Assembly (NCBI GenBank): GCA_017436025.1
Contig: JAFSDX010000115.1
Coordinates: forward strand, 1-50,902
Source: Thermoguttaceae bacterium
GTDB lineage: Bacteria > Planctomycetota > Planctomycetia > Pirellulales > Thermoguttaceae
Direction of reading: 5' to 3'
Length of the DNA stretch: 50,902 nt
Part shown: one piece after another, positions 38,091 to 46,550 of the stretch
Numbering within the stretch: the stretch's first letter is position 1
Layout of the letters: each line of letters opens with the position of its first letter
Notes under the pieces: model-generated
The model's input: the letters and a program-made list of their open reading frames with translations, nothing else
Databases searched by the model: none
What the model was told of the DNA's origin: nothing
Translations under genes and position numbers: made by a program

Positions 38091-38870
38091 ATGAACGACG
38101 CGCAAAGCGACCCGCGCCAAGAAACGACCGTCGCGCCCGCCGCCGAAACGCCGAAACGCTCGAAGGACGACGAACGCGTTTTGGTCGTTCCGACGCGGCT
38201 TTTTCGCGACGGCGGCGTTTTTCAGGGGTTTTCGACGGAGGCGGTTTCCCGTTGCGACGCGCTCTTCGCGCCGGAGTCGACCCGCTTTGCGCGCCGCGGC
38301 GACGCGGAGCGCGATCCCGAGTTTAAGCAGTTAATTCCTTATATTCTCTTCGTTTGCGAAGACGCGACAACCGGACGGCCGAGCGTTTTCGCGTACCGGC
38401 GCGGCGACGGGCAAGGGGAAACGCGGCTCCGCTCGAAATGGAGCGTCGGCGTCGGCGGGCATATTAACGACGTCGACGCGGGCGCCGAAAGCGCGTCGGC
38501 GTCGCCGCTAACGCAAACGCTGGAAACGGCGCAAACGTCGGAAAACGCCCCTTCGTCGCCGTTCGGAAGCGACCTTTTTTCGGCGGGCGCGGCGCGGGAA
38601 ATCGCCGAGGAAGTCGTTTTGGGCGCGCCGATTTTGCGCTTCGAACGGGTCGGGCTCGTCAACGACGACGAAACGGAGGTCGGGCGCGTTCACCTCGGCG
38701 TCGTTTGCGTCGCGACGCTAGCGGCGCCGGAGTTGAAGTCAAACGAGCCGGATTTAGCGGAGTCGGGGTTCCGTCCCGTCGACGAACTCCTCGCCGAAAT
38801 CGACGCGGAGCCGGAGCGGTTCGAGAGTTGGACGACGCTCGCGCTGCGCGGACTTTACGCGAAAAAATGA
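38091..38870 (+). CDS. Nudix-superfamily protein with internal insertion
   Basis: 259 residues, ATG 38091 after GAGGAGG. It resembles the group of predicted Nudix phosphoesterases with the signature WSVGVGGHIN (Gly-Gly-His at 122-124) and, later, AREIAEEVVL (168-177), which together make the metal-binding Nudix box. In this protein the two halves are separated by about 40 residues of Ser/Ala/Thr-rich sequence instead of about 10, so the loop is expanded. RVGLVNDDETEVGRVHLGVV is typical of the group. The reaction is hydrolysis of a nucleoside diphosphate linked to some moiety; the substrate is unknown. The N-terminal 30 residues are disordered-looking. The gene lies 206 bases before rph, which has its own promoter. 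Confidence 0.78.
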   Translation: MNDAQSDPRQETTVAPAAETPKRSKDDERVLVVPTRLFRDGGVFQGFSTEAVSRCDALFAPESTRFARRGDAERDPEFKQLIPYILFVCEDATTGRPSVFAYRRGDGQGETRLRSKWSVGVGGHINDVDAGAESASASPLTQTLETAQTSENAPSSPFGSDLFSAGAAREIAEEVVLGAPILRFERVGLVNDDETEVGRVHLGVVCVATLAAPELKSNEPDLAESGFRPVDELLAEIDAEPERFESWTTLALRGLYAKK

Positions 38871-38920
38871 ACGACGACGGGAAAAACGACGCGGCAAAGC
38901 GCTAAAATTTCGCGTCGGGC

Positions 38921-38949
38921 TGGAAACGAACCCTTGTCGGCGGTATAAT
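38921..38949 (+). promoter_or_regulatory. Promoter of rph
   Basis: TGGAAA (38921-38926), 17-bp spacer, perfect TATAAT (38944-38949). Confidence 0.55.
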
Positions 38950-39076
38950 AGGTAAGAACGGTAAAGTTCGCGGACGGCGAAAAAGGCGCGTTCCCTTCGC
39001 CGTCGAGCAAGCGGCGATAAAGTAAATTCGAACTGGAAAAAAAGTCAAAATAGACAAAGCGGAGGAAACGGCGAAA

Positions 39077-39826
39077 ATGAGCGAAACGAAAACGCCGCGC
39101 GTCGACCGAGCGTTCGACGAAACGCGACCGATCAAAATTCAACGCGGGTTCACCAACGCCGCCGGAAGCGTTCTCATTTCGGCGGGAGACACCGTCGTCC
39201 TTTGCGCCGCGTCGATCGTCGACGACGTCCCGAGCTGGATGAAGCGCGAAGGCGCGACCGAGCGCGGTTGGTTGACGGCGGAATACCGAATGCTCCCGAG
39301 CGCCGGACGTCCCCGCAAACCGCGCGGCGACCGTCCGGACGGGCGGGCGACCGAAATTCAACGGTTGATCGGGCGTTCCCTTCGCGCCGTCTTCGACGCC
39401 GAAGCGTTGGGCCCGCGAACCGTTTACCTCGACTGCGACGTTCTGCAAGCGGACGGCGGAACGCGAACGCTCAGCGTTACCGGCGCCTTCGTCGCGCTCG
39501 TCGACGCGCTGAACTCGATTCGCGACCAACTCCCGAACCCGGACGTTTTCCCGTTGCGCGATTCGGTCGCGGCGGTCAGCGTCGGAATCGTCGACGGAAC
39601 CCCGTTGCTCGACTTGCGTTACGTCGAAGACTCCGCGGCGGAAGTCGATATGAACGTCGTCGCGACCGGGAAAGGCCGCTTCGTCGAAATTCAAGGAACC
39701 GGCGAAGAGGCGACGTTCGACGACGCGCAGCTCGCGTCGCTCCTCGCGCTTGCGAAAAAGGGAATCGGCGAACTGACCGCGCTCCAAAAAGACGCGCTCG
39801 GCGACGCTTGGCCGTTCGGCGACTGA
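39077..39826 (+). CDS. rph: Ribonuclease PH
   Basis: 249 residues. A phosphate-dependent 3'-to-5' exoribonuclease that trims tRNA 3' ends, forming a hexameric ring. Landmarks are [57 protein letters not shown], the active-site segment [20 protein letters not shown] (Asp residues bind the metal, Thr-Arg the phosphate) and [11 protein letters not shown]. Length is standard. The start codon ATG 39077 is preceded by GGAGG eleven bases away. The protein begins [19 protein letters not shown], a few residues different from the usual MRPDGR start, but the enzyme looks complete. Confidence 0.95.
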   Translation: MSETKTPRVDRAFDETRPIKIQRGFTNAAGSVLISAGDTVVLCAASIVDDVPSWMKREGATERGWLTAEYRMLPSAGRPRKPRGDRPDGRATEIQRLIGRSLRAVFDAEALGPRTVYLDCDVLQADGGTRTLSVTGAFVALVDALNSIRDQLPNPDVFPLRDSVAAVSVGIVDGTPLLDLRYVEDSAAEVDMNVVATGKGRFVEIQGTGEEATFDDAQLASLLALAKKGIGELTALQKDALGDAWPFGD

Positions 39827-39905
39827 CGGCGGAACGCGGAAACGCCGAAAAGCCGCGAGGGGTTAAAAGACTCCGGAGGCGGCAAAAACGGAAAAAACGA
39901 GAAAG

Positions 39906-39958
39906 TTGACCGGCGGAAAGTCGATTTTGATATATTATTGTCGACGTTTATTAATAAA
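39906..39958 (+). promoter_or_regulatory. Promoter region of pdxJ with a 12-bp palindrome
   Basis: TTGACC (39906-39911) and TATATT (39931-39936) are 19 bp apart, a long spacer. The perfect palindrome TTTATTAATAAA (39947-39958) lies at the expected start of transcription, just before the ribosome site. Confidence 0.5.
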
Positions 39959-39969
39959 GGAAACGAACG

Positions 39970-40695
39970 ATGATTGAATTGGGCGTTAATATCGATCATA
40001 TCGCGACGGTGCGTCAAGCGCGGCAAACGACGGAACCCGATCCGGTTTGGGCGGCGGCCGCGGCGGAACTCGGCGGCGCGGACGGGATCACCGTTCACCT
40101 GCGCGAAGACCGTCGGCACATCCAAGAGCGCGACGTCCGCATTTTGCGCGAAACCTGCCGCGTTAAGCTCAATCTCGAAATGGCTTGCGACGCCGACGTT
40201 ACCCGAATCGCTTGCGAAATCGTCCCGGATCAAGCGACGCTCGTTCCGGAAAAACGCCAAGAGGTAACGACCGAAGGCGGGCTCGACGTTCTCGCCGACG
40301 TCGACCGCGTTCGCCGTTGCGTCGAAGCGCTCCGCGAAAAGGGCGTCGCCGTCAGTTTGTTCCTCGACCCGGAAGCGCGACAAATTGAAGCGGCGAAAGA
40401 ACTTGGCGTCGAAGCGGTCGAGTTGCACACCGGCGCTTACGCGAACGCGGTCGGCGAAGCGGCGCAAGCGGAGTTGGCCCGTTTGACCGAAGCGGGCGCG
40501 TTGATCGACCGGCTCGGGATGCGCCTGCACGCCGGGCACGGGCTGACCTATCGCAACGTTCGCCCGATCGCCGCGATTCCGAAAATGGTCGAGCTGAACA
40601 TCGGACACAGTATTATCGCCCGCGCCTTAATGGTCGGGATGCGCGACGCGGTCGCCGAAATGAAGCGAATCCTCGAAACGTTCGGGAACGTCTAA
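39970..40695 (+). CDS. pdxJ: Pyridoxine 5'-phosphate synthase
   Basis: 241 residues. Joins 3-amino-1-hydroxyacetone phosphate and 1-deoxyxylulose 5-phosphate to form pyridoxine 5'-phosphate, the vitamin B6 ring-closing step of the DXP-dependent route. Clear signatures are [36 protein letters not shown] (active-site Glu), [25 protein letters not shown] and [11 protein letters not shown]. Length is normal. Start ATG 39970 follows AAAGGAAACG. The PLP made here serves enzymes such as the aminotransferase (2905) and LysA (17740) in this window. PhoH follows after 98 bases. Confidence 0.96.
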   Translation: MIELGVNIDHIATVRQARQTTEPDPVWAAAAAELGGADGITVHLREDRRHIQERDVRILRETCRVKLNLEMACDADVTRIACEIVPDQATLVPEKRQEVTTEGGLDVLADVDRVRRCVEALREKGVAVSLFLDPEARQIEAAKELGVEAVELHTGAYANAVGEAAQAELARLTEAGALIDRLGMRLHAGHGLTYRNVRPIAAIPKMVELNIGHSIIARALMVGMRDAVAEMKRILETFGNV

Positions 40696-40793
40696 AACGC
40701 TTCGAGGCGTTCGAAACGGAGCGCGGCGGGCCTTCTCGTTCCGCGTTTCGTTAGGTTGCGGACGTCGAAAGTCGAACAACGACAAGGGATTAT

Positions 40794-42029
40794 ATGGAAG
40801 AATTATCGATCGCGATCGTTAGCGGTCGCGTTCTGCAGAACGTGTTGGGCCCGAGCGACGAACACTTGCGCAAAATTCGCAAGGAGCTAGGCGTTCGCGT
40901 CGTCGTCGACGCCGAAAAAGGGAAGCTGATCGTCCGCTCCGACGACCCGGAGGCGACGAAGCGCGGCGCGTACCTGCTCGAACAGCTTCAACGTTGGAGC
41001 GACCGCGAAGGGAAACCGCTCGACGCCGACGACCTTCGCCGCGCGCTCGACGAAGTCAAGCGCGGCGAAGAAGTGTCGACCGTCCGACCGTTCGAGGTGT
41101 ACGGCGGCAAAACGATCCGTCCGAAAACCGCCGGGCAAGCGAAGTATTGCGAAATGCTCCGCAAGCGCGAAATCTGTTTCTGCGCCGGGCCCGCCGGCAC
41201 CGGCAAGACTTATCTCGCCGTCGCGCGGGCGGTCGAGGCGCTTCGACTCGGCGAAATCCGCAAAATCGTCTTGGTGCGACCGGCGGTCGAAGCGGGCGAA
41301 AACCTCGGCTTCCTCCCGGGCGACCTCTCCGAAAAGATCAATCCTTATCTTCGCCCGCTCTTCGATTCGCTCGCCGATATGACGCAAGCCGATATGTTGC
41401 GCCAGTTTATGGAGGACTCGAAGGTCGAGGTGATCCCGCTCGCCTATATGCGCGGACGGACGCTCAACGACGCGCACATTATCCTCGACGAAGCGCAAAA
41501 CACCAGCGTTTCGCAAATGAAAATGTTCCTGACGCGGATGGGCTGGAACTCCCGCGTCGTCGTTTGCGGCGACGCGACGCAGTCCGACTTGGGCCGTCGC
41601 GTCAAAAGCGGGCTCGTCGACGCGTTCGAGCGGCTCCGCAACGTCAAGGAAATCGGTTGGTTAACGTTGGGACGCGCCGACGTCGTTCGACACGCGCTCG
41701 TCCAAAAGATCGTCGAGGCTTACGAAGGTTCGCCCGAGTCGGAAGATTATTCCGGCGTCGGTTCGCGCGATTTCTCGGTCGCTTCGAGCGCTTTGATCGC
41801 GCCGAACGCCGCGACCGCCGCCGCTTCCGGCGTCGCGCCGACCGTTTTGACGGCGGGAACGGCGTCGGGAACGCCCGCGGGCTCGATCGCTGGATCGACG
41901 AGCGTCGTCGGTTCGGAAACGACGGCCCCGACGGCGTTTGCGTCGACCGTTTGGAAGTCGAACGCCGACGACGGTCGACGCGACGACTTGTATTACGACG
42001 AGGACGACGAAACGTCCGACAGGAATTGA
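40794..42029 (+). CDS. phoH: PhoH-family ATPase (PhoL/YbeZ type)
   Basis: 411 residues. An N-terminal KH-like part (about 1-65) precedes the P-loop ATPase: Walker A GPAGTGKT (132-139, Lys138), Walker B IILDEAQN (229-236), and VVVCGDATQSDL as a further conserved motif. PhoH proteins act with YbeY in rRNA and ribosome quality control; the exact activity is debated. About 90 residues at the C-terminus are Ala/Thr/Ser/Gly-rich and then acidic (DDLYYDEDDETSD), an extension beyond the usual length of around 320-330. It starts the phoH / 7TM-HD / ybeY operon: the next gene begins seven bases after its stop. AAGGGA precedes ATG 40794. Confidence 0.93.
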   Translation: MEELSIAIVSGRVLQNVLGPSDEHLRKIRKELGVRVVVDAEKGKLIVRSDDPEATKRGAYLLEQLQRWSDREGKPLDADDLRRALDEVKRGEEVSTVRPFEVYGGKTIRPKTAGQAKYCEMLRKREICFCAGPAGTGKTYLAVARAVEALRLGEIRKIVLVRPAVEAGENLGFLPGDLSEKINPYLRPLFDSLADMTQADMLRQFMEDSKVEVIPLAYMRGRTLNDAHIILDEAQNTSVSQMKMFLTRMGWNSRVVVCGDATQSDLGRRVKSGLVDAFERLRNVKEIGWLTLGRADVVRHALVQKIVEAYEGSPESEDYSGVGSRDFSVASSALIAPNAATAAASGVAPTVLTAGTASGTPAGSIAGSTSVVGSETTAPTAFASTVWKSNADDGRRDDLYYDEDDETSDRN

Positions 42030-42036
42030 GGTTCTT

Positions 42037-44634
42037 ATGGCTCCGACTCCCGAACGAGCGCGCACGAGAGCGCAACGCGTCGCGGCCCGCGTTCCTTACG
42101 ACGGTTTTTTCGACCGCTTGCGCCGCGCCGTTTTTAGCGACAACGGTTCGCTTAAATTGGCGATCGTCGCGCTGACGGCGCTCGCGATCTGCGCGCTTTG
42201 TTGCGTTTGGCGGTTCCCGTTCGACTTCCGCCTCGACTCGAAGCCGGAACGCGACGTCGTTTGTTTAGCGCAATTTTCCGTTTTTAGTCCGGACAAAACG
42301 AACGAAGCGAAACGGATCGCCCGCCTCGAAGAACCGCATATTTACGTTCGCGATCCCGCGAAACTCGCCAACTATAAAGCGACGTTGGCCAACGAGTTGC
42401 AAATGCTGATCGCGACGCCCGATTTCGAGGCGATAACGCCGGAAAATCGCGCGCTTTTGCGGCGTTTTCTTCCGAGCGCCGCGACCGAAGACGACGAGCG
42501 CAAAGCGTTTCTCGCGATTCGACGCGTTCTCGAAAAAGACCTCGATTTGGCGAACTTTCGCGACTCGCTCGACCGCGCGCTTAAACCGCTCGAAACAAAC
42601 GGGCTTTTGGATAAACTGCATTCGCCCGACGAAGGAAATCAAGAAAAAATTCGGGTTTACGACGTCGGCGCGGACGTCTCGACCGCTCGCGAAGTCGCGG
42701 TGAACGACGTGTTGATCGGCAACGCTTATCAAATTAAAGACTTGCTGAGCCGCGAATACACCGATCGCGAAGTTTTGGATTTGCTCTTTCAACGGATTCG
42801 AACCGCGACGCCGACGACGCTGACCGAAAACCGCGACGAAACGTTCAAAGCGTTGACCGCCGCCGAGGAGAGCGTCGGGCCGGTTTTGGTCGTTTACGAA
42901 GTCGGGCAAACGTTGGCGCGTTCGGATAAGCCGCTTGGACATAACGAGTTGCGGCTCTTGCGCGAGGAGCGGAAGGCGCGGCTCAAAGCGATGACGCGCG
43001 AAGAAAAATTGAAGCGAAGCGTCGCCGTTTTCGCGTTGATTTCGACGATGTTGTTTAGCGCTTACGCGTTGTTCCGCAAGCGTTTAACGCAAGCCGAGAG
43101 CGAGCGCGGAACGTTGTTGGCGGCCTGTTCGATCTTTTTCGGTTTGATTTTGGCGACGGTCGCGGTCGGGCGGGCGATGCAAGTCGCTTGGGACGCTCGC
43201 GGCGGAACGGCGGCGTTGATTCCGATTTTGATTTTTGTTCAAACGGTTTCGTTGGCCGCTTCTTGGGGCGTCGCGTTGACGTTTGGGTCGATCGCCGCGT
43301 TCGCGTTGGCGCTTTCCGGCGGCGGCGCGTTGGGAACGCTCGTCGTTTTTATCGGGACGGCGACGATCGTCGCGCTGACGTCGCGGGGCGTTCGGACGCG
43401 TTCGCAACTGATCGGCGTCGCGTTCGCGGCGGGCGCCGGAGCGTTCGTTCTCTCTTGGTTGGCCGAGGCCGCCGGAACGACGAACGACCGCGCGTACATC
43501 TTGGGCGAAGCCGCGTTTTGCGGACTTTGGGCGCTGTTGGCCGGGTTCCTTACGTCGGGGCTGCTCCCGATCGTCGAGCGCGTTTTCGGCGTGTTGACGC
43601 CGATGCGACTCCTCGAATACGGCAACCCGTCGCACCCTCTTTTGTTGGAGCTTAACCGCCGCGCTCCGGCGACTTACAATCACTCGATTCAAACGGCGGC
43701 GATCGCCGAAGCGGCGGCGGAAGCGATCGGCGCCCGAGCGTCGCTGATTCGCGTCGGCGCGTATTTTCACGACGTCGGCAAAATGCTCCAACCGGAGCGT
43801 TTCACCGAGAACCAGCGCGGCGGATACAACGTTCACGACGAGCTGGAGCCGCGAATGAGCGCGCTCGTCATCGTCGCGCACGTCAAAGACGGCGTCGACT
43901 TGGCGAAGCGGTATCACATTCCGCGCCAAATTATCGACTTGATCGAACAGCATCACGGAACGATGCTCGCCGGATTCTTTTACCAAAAGGCGAACGAAGC
44001 GGCGAAGGACGAACTTCCGGCCGGACAACAGCTCGACGAAGCGCCGTTCCGTTACCCGGGCCCGATTCCGCAGTCGAAGGAGGCCGCGATTTTGATGTTG
44101 GCCGACGCCGCCGAGAGCGCGAGCCGGTCGCTGGGCGACGTCGCGCCGGGACGGATTGAAAACCTTGTGCGGCAACTCGTTACGGCGCGGCTCGAAGACG
44201 GTCAGCTGAACGATTCGGGCCTAACGCTCGGCGAAATTCGGCGCGTCGAAACGAGTATGGTAACGTCGATTTTGGCGAGCCGACACAGCCGCGTCAAGTA
44301 TCCGCCGAAAGCGGGGGACGAACCGAAAGAGCCGAAAGAAGAGCCGCGCGACAACTTTCGACCGCTTTCTTCGGAGGTCGCGCCGACCGACGCTTACGAG
44401 TTCGTCCGTCAGCCGGGAATCGCGCCGACGTCCCGCAAGGTCGAAGTCGTCGAAACGCCGTCCGCCGCGCCGAAGAAGACGTTTGCCGGCGGTAAAAAAA
44501 GCGGCAAGTCGAGCGAAAAAGCGACCGGCGCGTCGAAAAAAACGTCGAAATCCGGCGCGAAACCGTCGACCGGAAAAAACGGTTCGACCGGCGCTCGAAC
44601 GTATCCGAAAAACGGTCGCAAAAAGCGCAAATAA
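42037..44634 (+). CDS. 7TM-HD family phosphohydrolase (PgpH/YqfF-like)
   Basis: 865 residues from ATG 42037 (GAGG upstream). Layout: one N-terminal span (about 40-60), a large extracytoplasmic domain (about 65-325), about seven spans (about 330-520) and a cytoplasmic HD domain. The HD part has PATYNHSIQTAAIAEAAAEA (His549), YFHDVGKM (His578-Asp579) and LIEQHHGT, matching metal-dependent phosphohydrolases; Listeria PgpH degrades cyclic di-AMP. No diadenylate cyclase gene is in the window, so the substrate is inferred. The last 50 or so residues are very Lys-rich (GGKKSGKSSEKATG and on to KNGRKKRK), unusual for the family. It lies in the standard order between phoH and ybeY. Confidence 0.92.
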   Translation: MAPTPERARTRAQRVAARVPYDGFFDRLRRAVFSDNGSLKLAIVALTALAICALCCVWRFPFDFRLDSKPERDVVCLAQFSVFSPDKTNEAKRIARLEEPHIYVRDPAKLANYKATLANELQMLIATPDFEAITPENRALLRRFLPSAATEDDERKAFLAIRRVLEKDLDLANFRDSLDRALKPLETNGLLDKLHSPDEGNQEKIRVYDVGADVSTAREVAVNDVLIGNAYQIKDLLSREYTDREVLDLLFQRIRTATPTTLTENRDETFKALTAAEESVGPVLVVYEVGQTLARSDKPLGHNELRLLREERKARLKAMTREEKLKRSVAVFALISTMLFSAYALFRKRLTQAESERGTLLAACSIFFGLILATVAVGRAMQVAWDARGGTAALIPILIFVQTVSLAASWGVALTFGSIAAFALALSGGGALGTLVVFIGTATIVALTSRGVRTRSQLIGVAFAAGAGAFVLSWLAEAAGTTNDRAYILGEAAFCGLWALLAGFLTSGLLPIVERVFGVLTPMRLLEYGNPSHPLLLELNRRAPATYNHSIQTAAIAEAAAEAIGARASLIRVGAYFHDVGKMLQPERFTENQRGGYNVHDELEPRMSALVIVAHVKDGVDLAKRYHIPRQIIDLIEQHHGTMLAGFFYQKANEAAKDELPAGQQLDEAPFRYPGPIPQSKEAAILMLADAAESASRSLGDVAPGRIENLVRQLVTARLEDGQLNDSGLTLGEIRRVETSMVTSILASRHSRVKYPPKAGDEPKEPKEEPRDNFRPLSSEVAPTDAYEFVRQPGIAPTSRKVEVVETPSAAPKKTFAGGKKSGKSSEKATGASKKTSKSGAKPSTGKNGSTGARTYPKNGRKKRK

Positions 44635-44679
44635 ACGCGGCGCCGGCAAAATAAGGAAAAAAGAAAGAACGAAAGAACA

Positions 44680-45243
44680 ATGAGCGACGCGGAAAACAAA
44701 CCGACGGAAGATTCGACGCAAGTCGAGGAAATGGAAGAGTTCGAAGAGGAGTTTGAAGAGACGCTCGAGGAAGAGGAAAACGTCGACGGCGTCGAGTTCG
44801 AGTTTCTCGACGAGCGCGAAACCGAAACGCCGATCGACTTCGAGCGAATGGAGCGGGCGGTCGCGAAAATTTTGGCCGACGCCGGCGTCGAGCGCGGACG
44901 AATGGAGATCGTCGTTCTCGATTCGGAGCCGATGCGCGAAACGAACGTTCAGTTCCTCGGACACGACTACCCGACCGACGTGCTGGCCTTCGCGCTCGAA
45001 GACGACTTGGAGAACGGCCTGCTTGAAGGGAACGTCTTGGTTTGCCCCGACGTCGCGGCGGAGCGGGCGCCGGAGTTCGGTTGGGACGCCGCCGAAGAAT
45101 TGCTTTTGTACGTTATTCACGGCGCGCTCCACCTCGTCGGGTACGACGACCATTCGCCGGAAGACGCGCCGACGATGCGAGCGAAAGAGCGCGAATATTT
45201 GGCGTTCGTCGGCGTCGAGGTTCCGCAAACGCCCGACGCTTGA
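44680..45243 (+). CDS. ybeY: Endoribonuclease YbeY (rRNA maturation factor)
   Basis: 187 residues. A zinc-dependent endoribonuclease needed for 16S rRNA 3' processing and ribosome quality control. The metal motif is VIHGALHLVGYDDH, with three His as ligands and one extra Asp before the last His. Upstream LGHDYPTDVLAFAL is the other family signature. The N-terminal 45 residues are an acidic, disordered-looking extension (EEMEEFEEEFEETLEEEENV) not found in typical 150-residue members. It sits 45 bases after the 7TM-HD gene in the expected operon. The acidic extension and the basic tail of the upstream protein are of opposite charge. Confidence 0.93.
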   Translation: MSDAENKPTEDSTQVEEMEEFEEEFEETLEEEENVDGVEFEFLDERETETPIDFERMERAVAKILADAGVERGRMEIVVLDSEPMRETNVQFLGHDYPTDVLAFALEDDLENGLLEGNVLVCPDVAAERAPEFGWDAAEELLLYVIHGALHLVGYDDHSPEDAPTMRAKEREYLAFVGVEVPQTPDA

Positions 45244-45306
45244 CGCTTTCGGCGGTTCGTCGGCGAAAAATTTTCCGATTTTTGCGAGGTTGACGGCGTT
45301 CGGCGA

Positions 45307-45335
45307 TTGACTTTCGCCCTCCGACGCGTCATAAT
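45307..45335 (+). promoter_or_regulatory. Promoter of the TPR gene
   Basis: TTGACT (45307-45312), 17-bp spacer, CATAAT (45330-45335). Confidence 0.65.
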
Positions 45336-45407
45336 TGAGGACGACGGCGGGCGCGACGTTCGCCGTCAAAGCGGTTTCGAACGCAACCGAAGAAACGGCG
45401 CGGAAAA

Positions 45408-46430
45408 ATGACGACGAATAAACGAACGAAAATGGACGAGTTGGCCGACGAACTAACCGGAAACGTCGCGCGAGACCGAGCGTTTTTGGACGCCGAGGCG
45501 CGCCGCGCCGAGGAAAGCGGTTCGCTCGCGACGCGGCGCGCGGTCGGACGTTTGCGGTTGACGCTTGCTCCGAAGCGAACGGCGCGAATTTGGCGGCGCA
45601 ATTTCCGACTTCTTTCGGAGCGGTTCGACGCGCTCCTTGAGGAAGCGCGTCAAACCGCGGCGAAGCGGCGTTTGGACGACGCGCTCGAAATGTTGGCGGC
45701 GCTCGAAAGTCGCGTCGCCGGACTCTTCGACGAAGACGACGAAACGCGTTATTTTTATTTCGCCAACCCGTTGGAAGAGGCGATTTGCGACCGCGCTTAT
45801 CCCTCGGAAAAGACGCGGCGGCGCGCGCCGATCGACTATCCGCTTCTCTATTTTACCCAAGGCGCCGTTCACCTGGAAGCGCGGCGGCCTCGCGAAGCTA
45901 AAGCGGCGTTGAATAAAGCGTTGGCGTTCAACCCGGTCGACGCGGAAACGCTCTGCAAAATCGCCGACGTCGCCCGACGGGAGCGCGACTTCGCCGGGTA
46001 TCTAAAGGCGACGACGCAAGCGCTTAGGTTCTCTTATCGGCGCCGCGACTTAGCGCGCTGTTATCGCAATCTCGGGACGTTTTACGTCGACGTTCAGCGA
46101 TACGACGTCGCGACGGCGGCGTTTCATTTCAGCTTGACGTTCGACGAGTCGGCGGAAGCGCGTCGCGAGTTGAAGTTTATCGAGTCGAAAACGCGCCGAC
46201 CCGCTAAAGCGCCGCCGTTTGAAAAGTTGCGAAAAATCTTCGACGCCGAGGGGATTCCGGTCGGCCCGAACGCGGAAACGCTCGAAGCGGCTCGCGAGTT
46301 GGCCGTTCGAGCCCGCGACGCCGGGGATTTCGCGCTTGCGCTCCGCTGTTTCGACGTTGTTTGGCGACTCGCAAGCGACGCGGAAGCGAAGGCGGCGGTC
46401 GACGCGTTGAACGCTCGACTTGGCGAATGA
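45408..46430 (+). CDS. TPR-repeat protein, unknown function
   Basis: 340 residues, no signal peptide. Helical throughout; TPR-like pairs are visible at about 150-185 (PLLYFTQGAVHLEARRPREA, ALNKALAFNPVDAETL) and 205-240 (YRNLGTFYVDVQRYDVATAA), and a last pair at about 295-340 (AGDFALALRCFDVVWRLASD). TPRs are protein-binding scaffolds; nothing shows the partner. A second in-frame ATG at 45432 could be the start. Expressed from its own promoter downstream of ybeY. A weak hairpin (46436-46455) with a distant T6 follows. Confidence 0.8.
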   Translation: MTTNKRTKMDELADELTGNVARDRAFLDAEARRAEESGSLATRRAVGRLRLTLAPKRTARIWRRNFRLLSERFDALLEEARQTAAKRRLDDALEMLAALESRVAGLFDEDDETRYFYFANPLEEAICDRAYPSEKTRRRAPIDYPLLYFTQGAVHLEARRPREAKAALNKALAFNPVDAETLCKIADVARRERDFAGYLKATTQALRFSYRRRDLARCYRNLGTFYVDVQRYDVATAAFHFSLTFDESAEARRELKFIESKTRRPAKAPPFEKLRKIFDAEGIPVGPNAETLEAARELAVRARDAGDFALALRCFDVVWRLASDAEAKAAVDALNARLGE

Positions 46431-46516
46431 CGCGGCGTCGCCGAACGTGGCGGCGGGAGCGCTTTTTTAACGTTCATTTCAAACGACGCGGAACCGTTTC
46501 GTCGGGGCGCGCCGTT

Positions 46517-46545
46517 TTTTATTTCCTTTAACGACAAGGGGTTCG
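46517..46545 (+). repeat. Shared 5' leader, copy 1
   Basis: 29 bases starting TTTTATTTCCTTTAAC and ending GGGGTTCG, identical to 50862-50890 except at one position (46540). The distance to the ATG is the same in both copies. It includes the ribosome site AAGGGG. Confidence 0.85.
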
Positions 46546-46550
46546 GAACG

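Noticed and set aside
46436..46468. Possible terminator after the TPR gene
   Set aside because: The 7-bp stem is separated from its T6 run by seven bases, too far for a typical intrinsic terminator.
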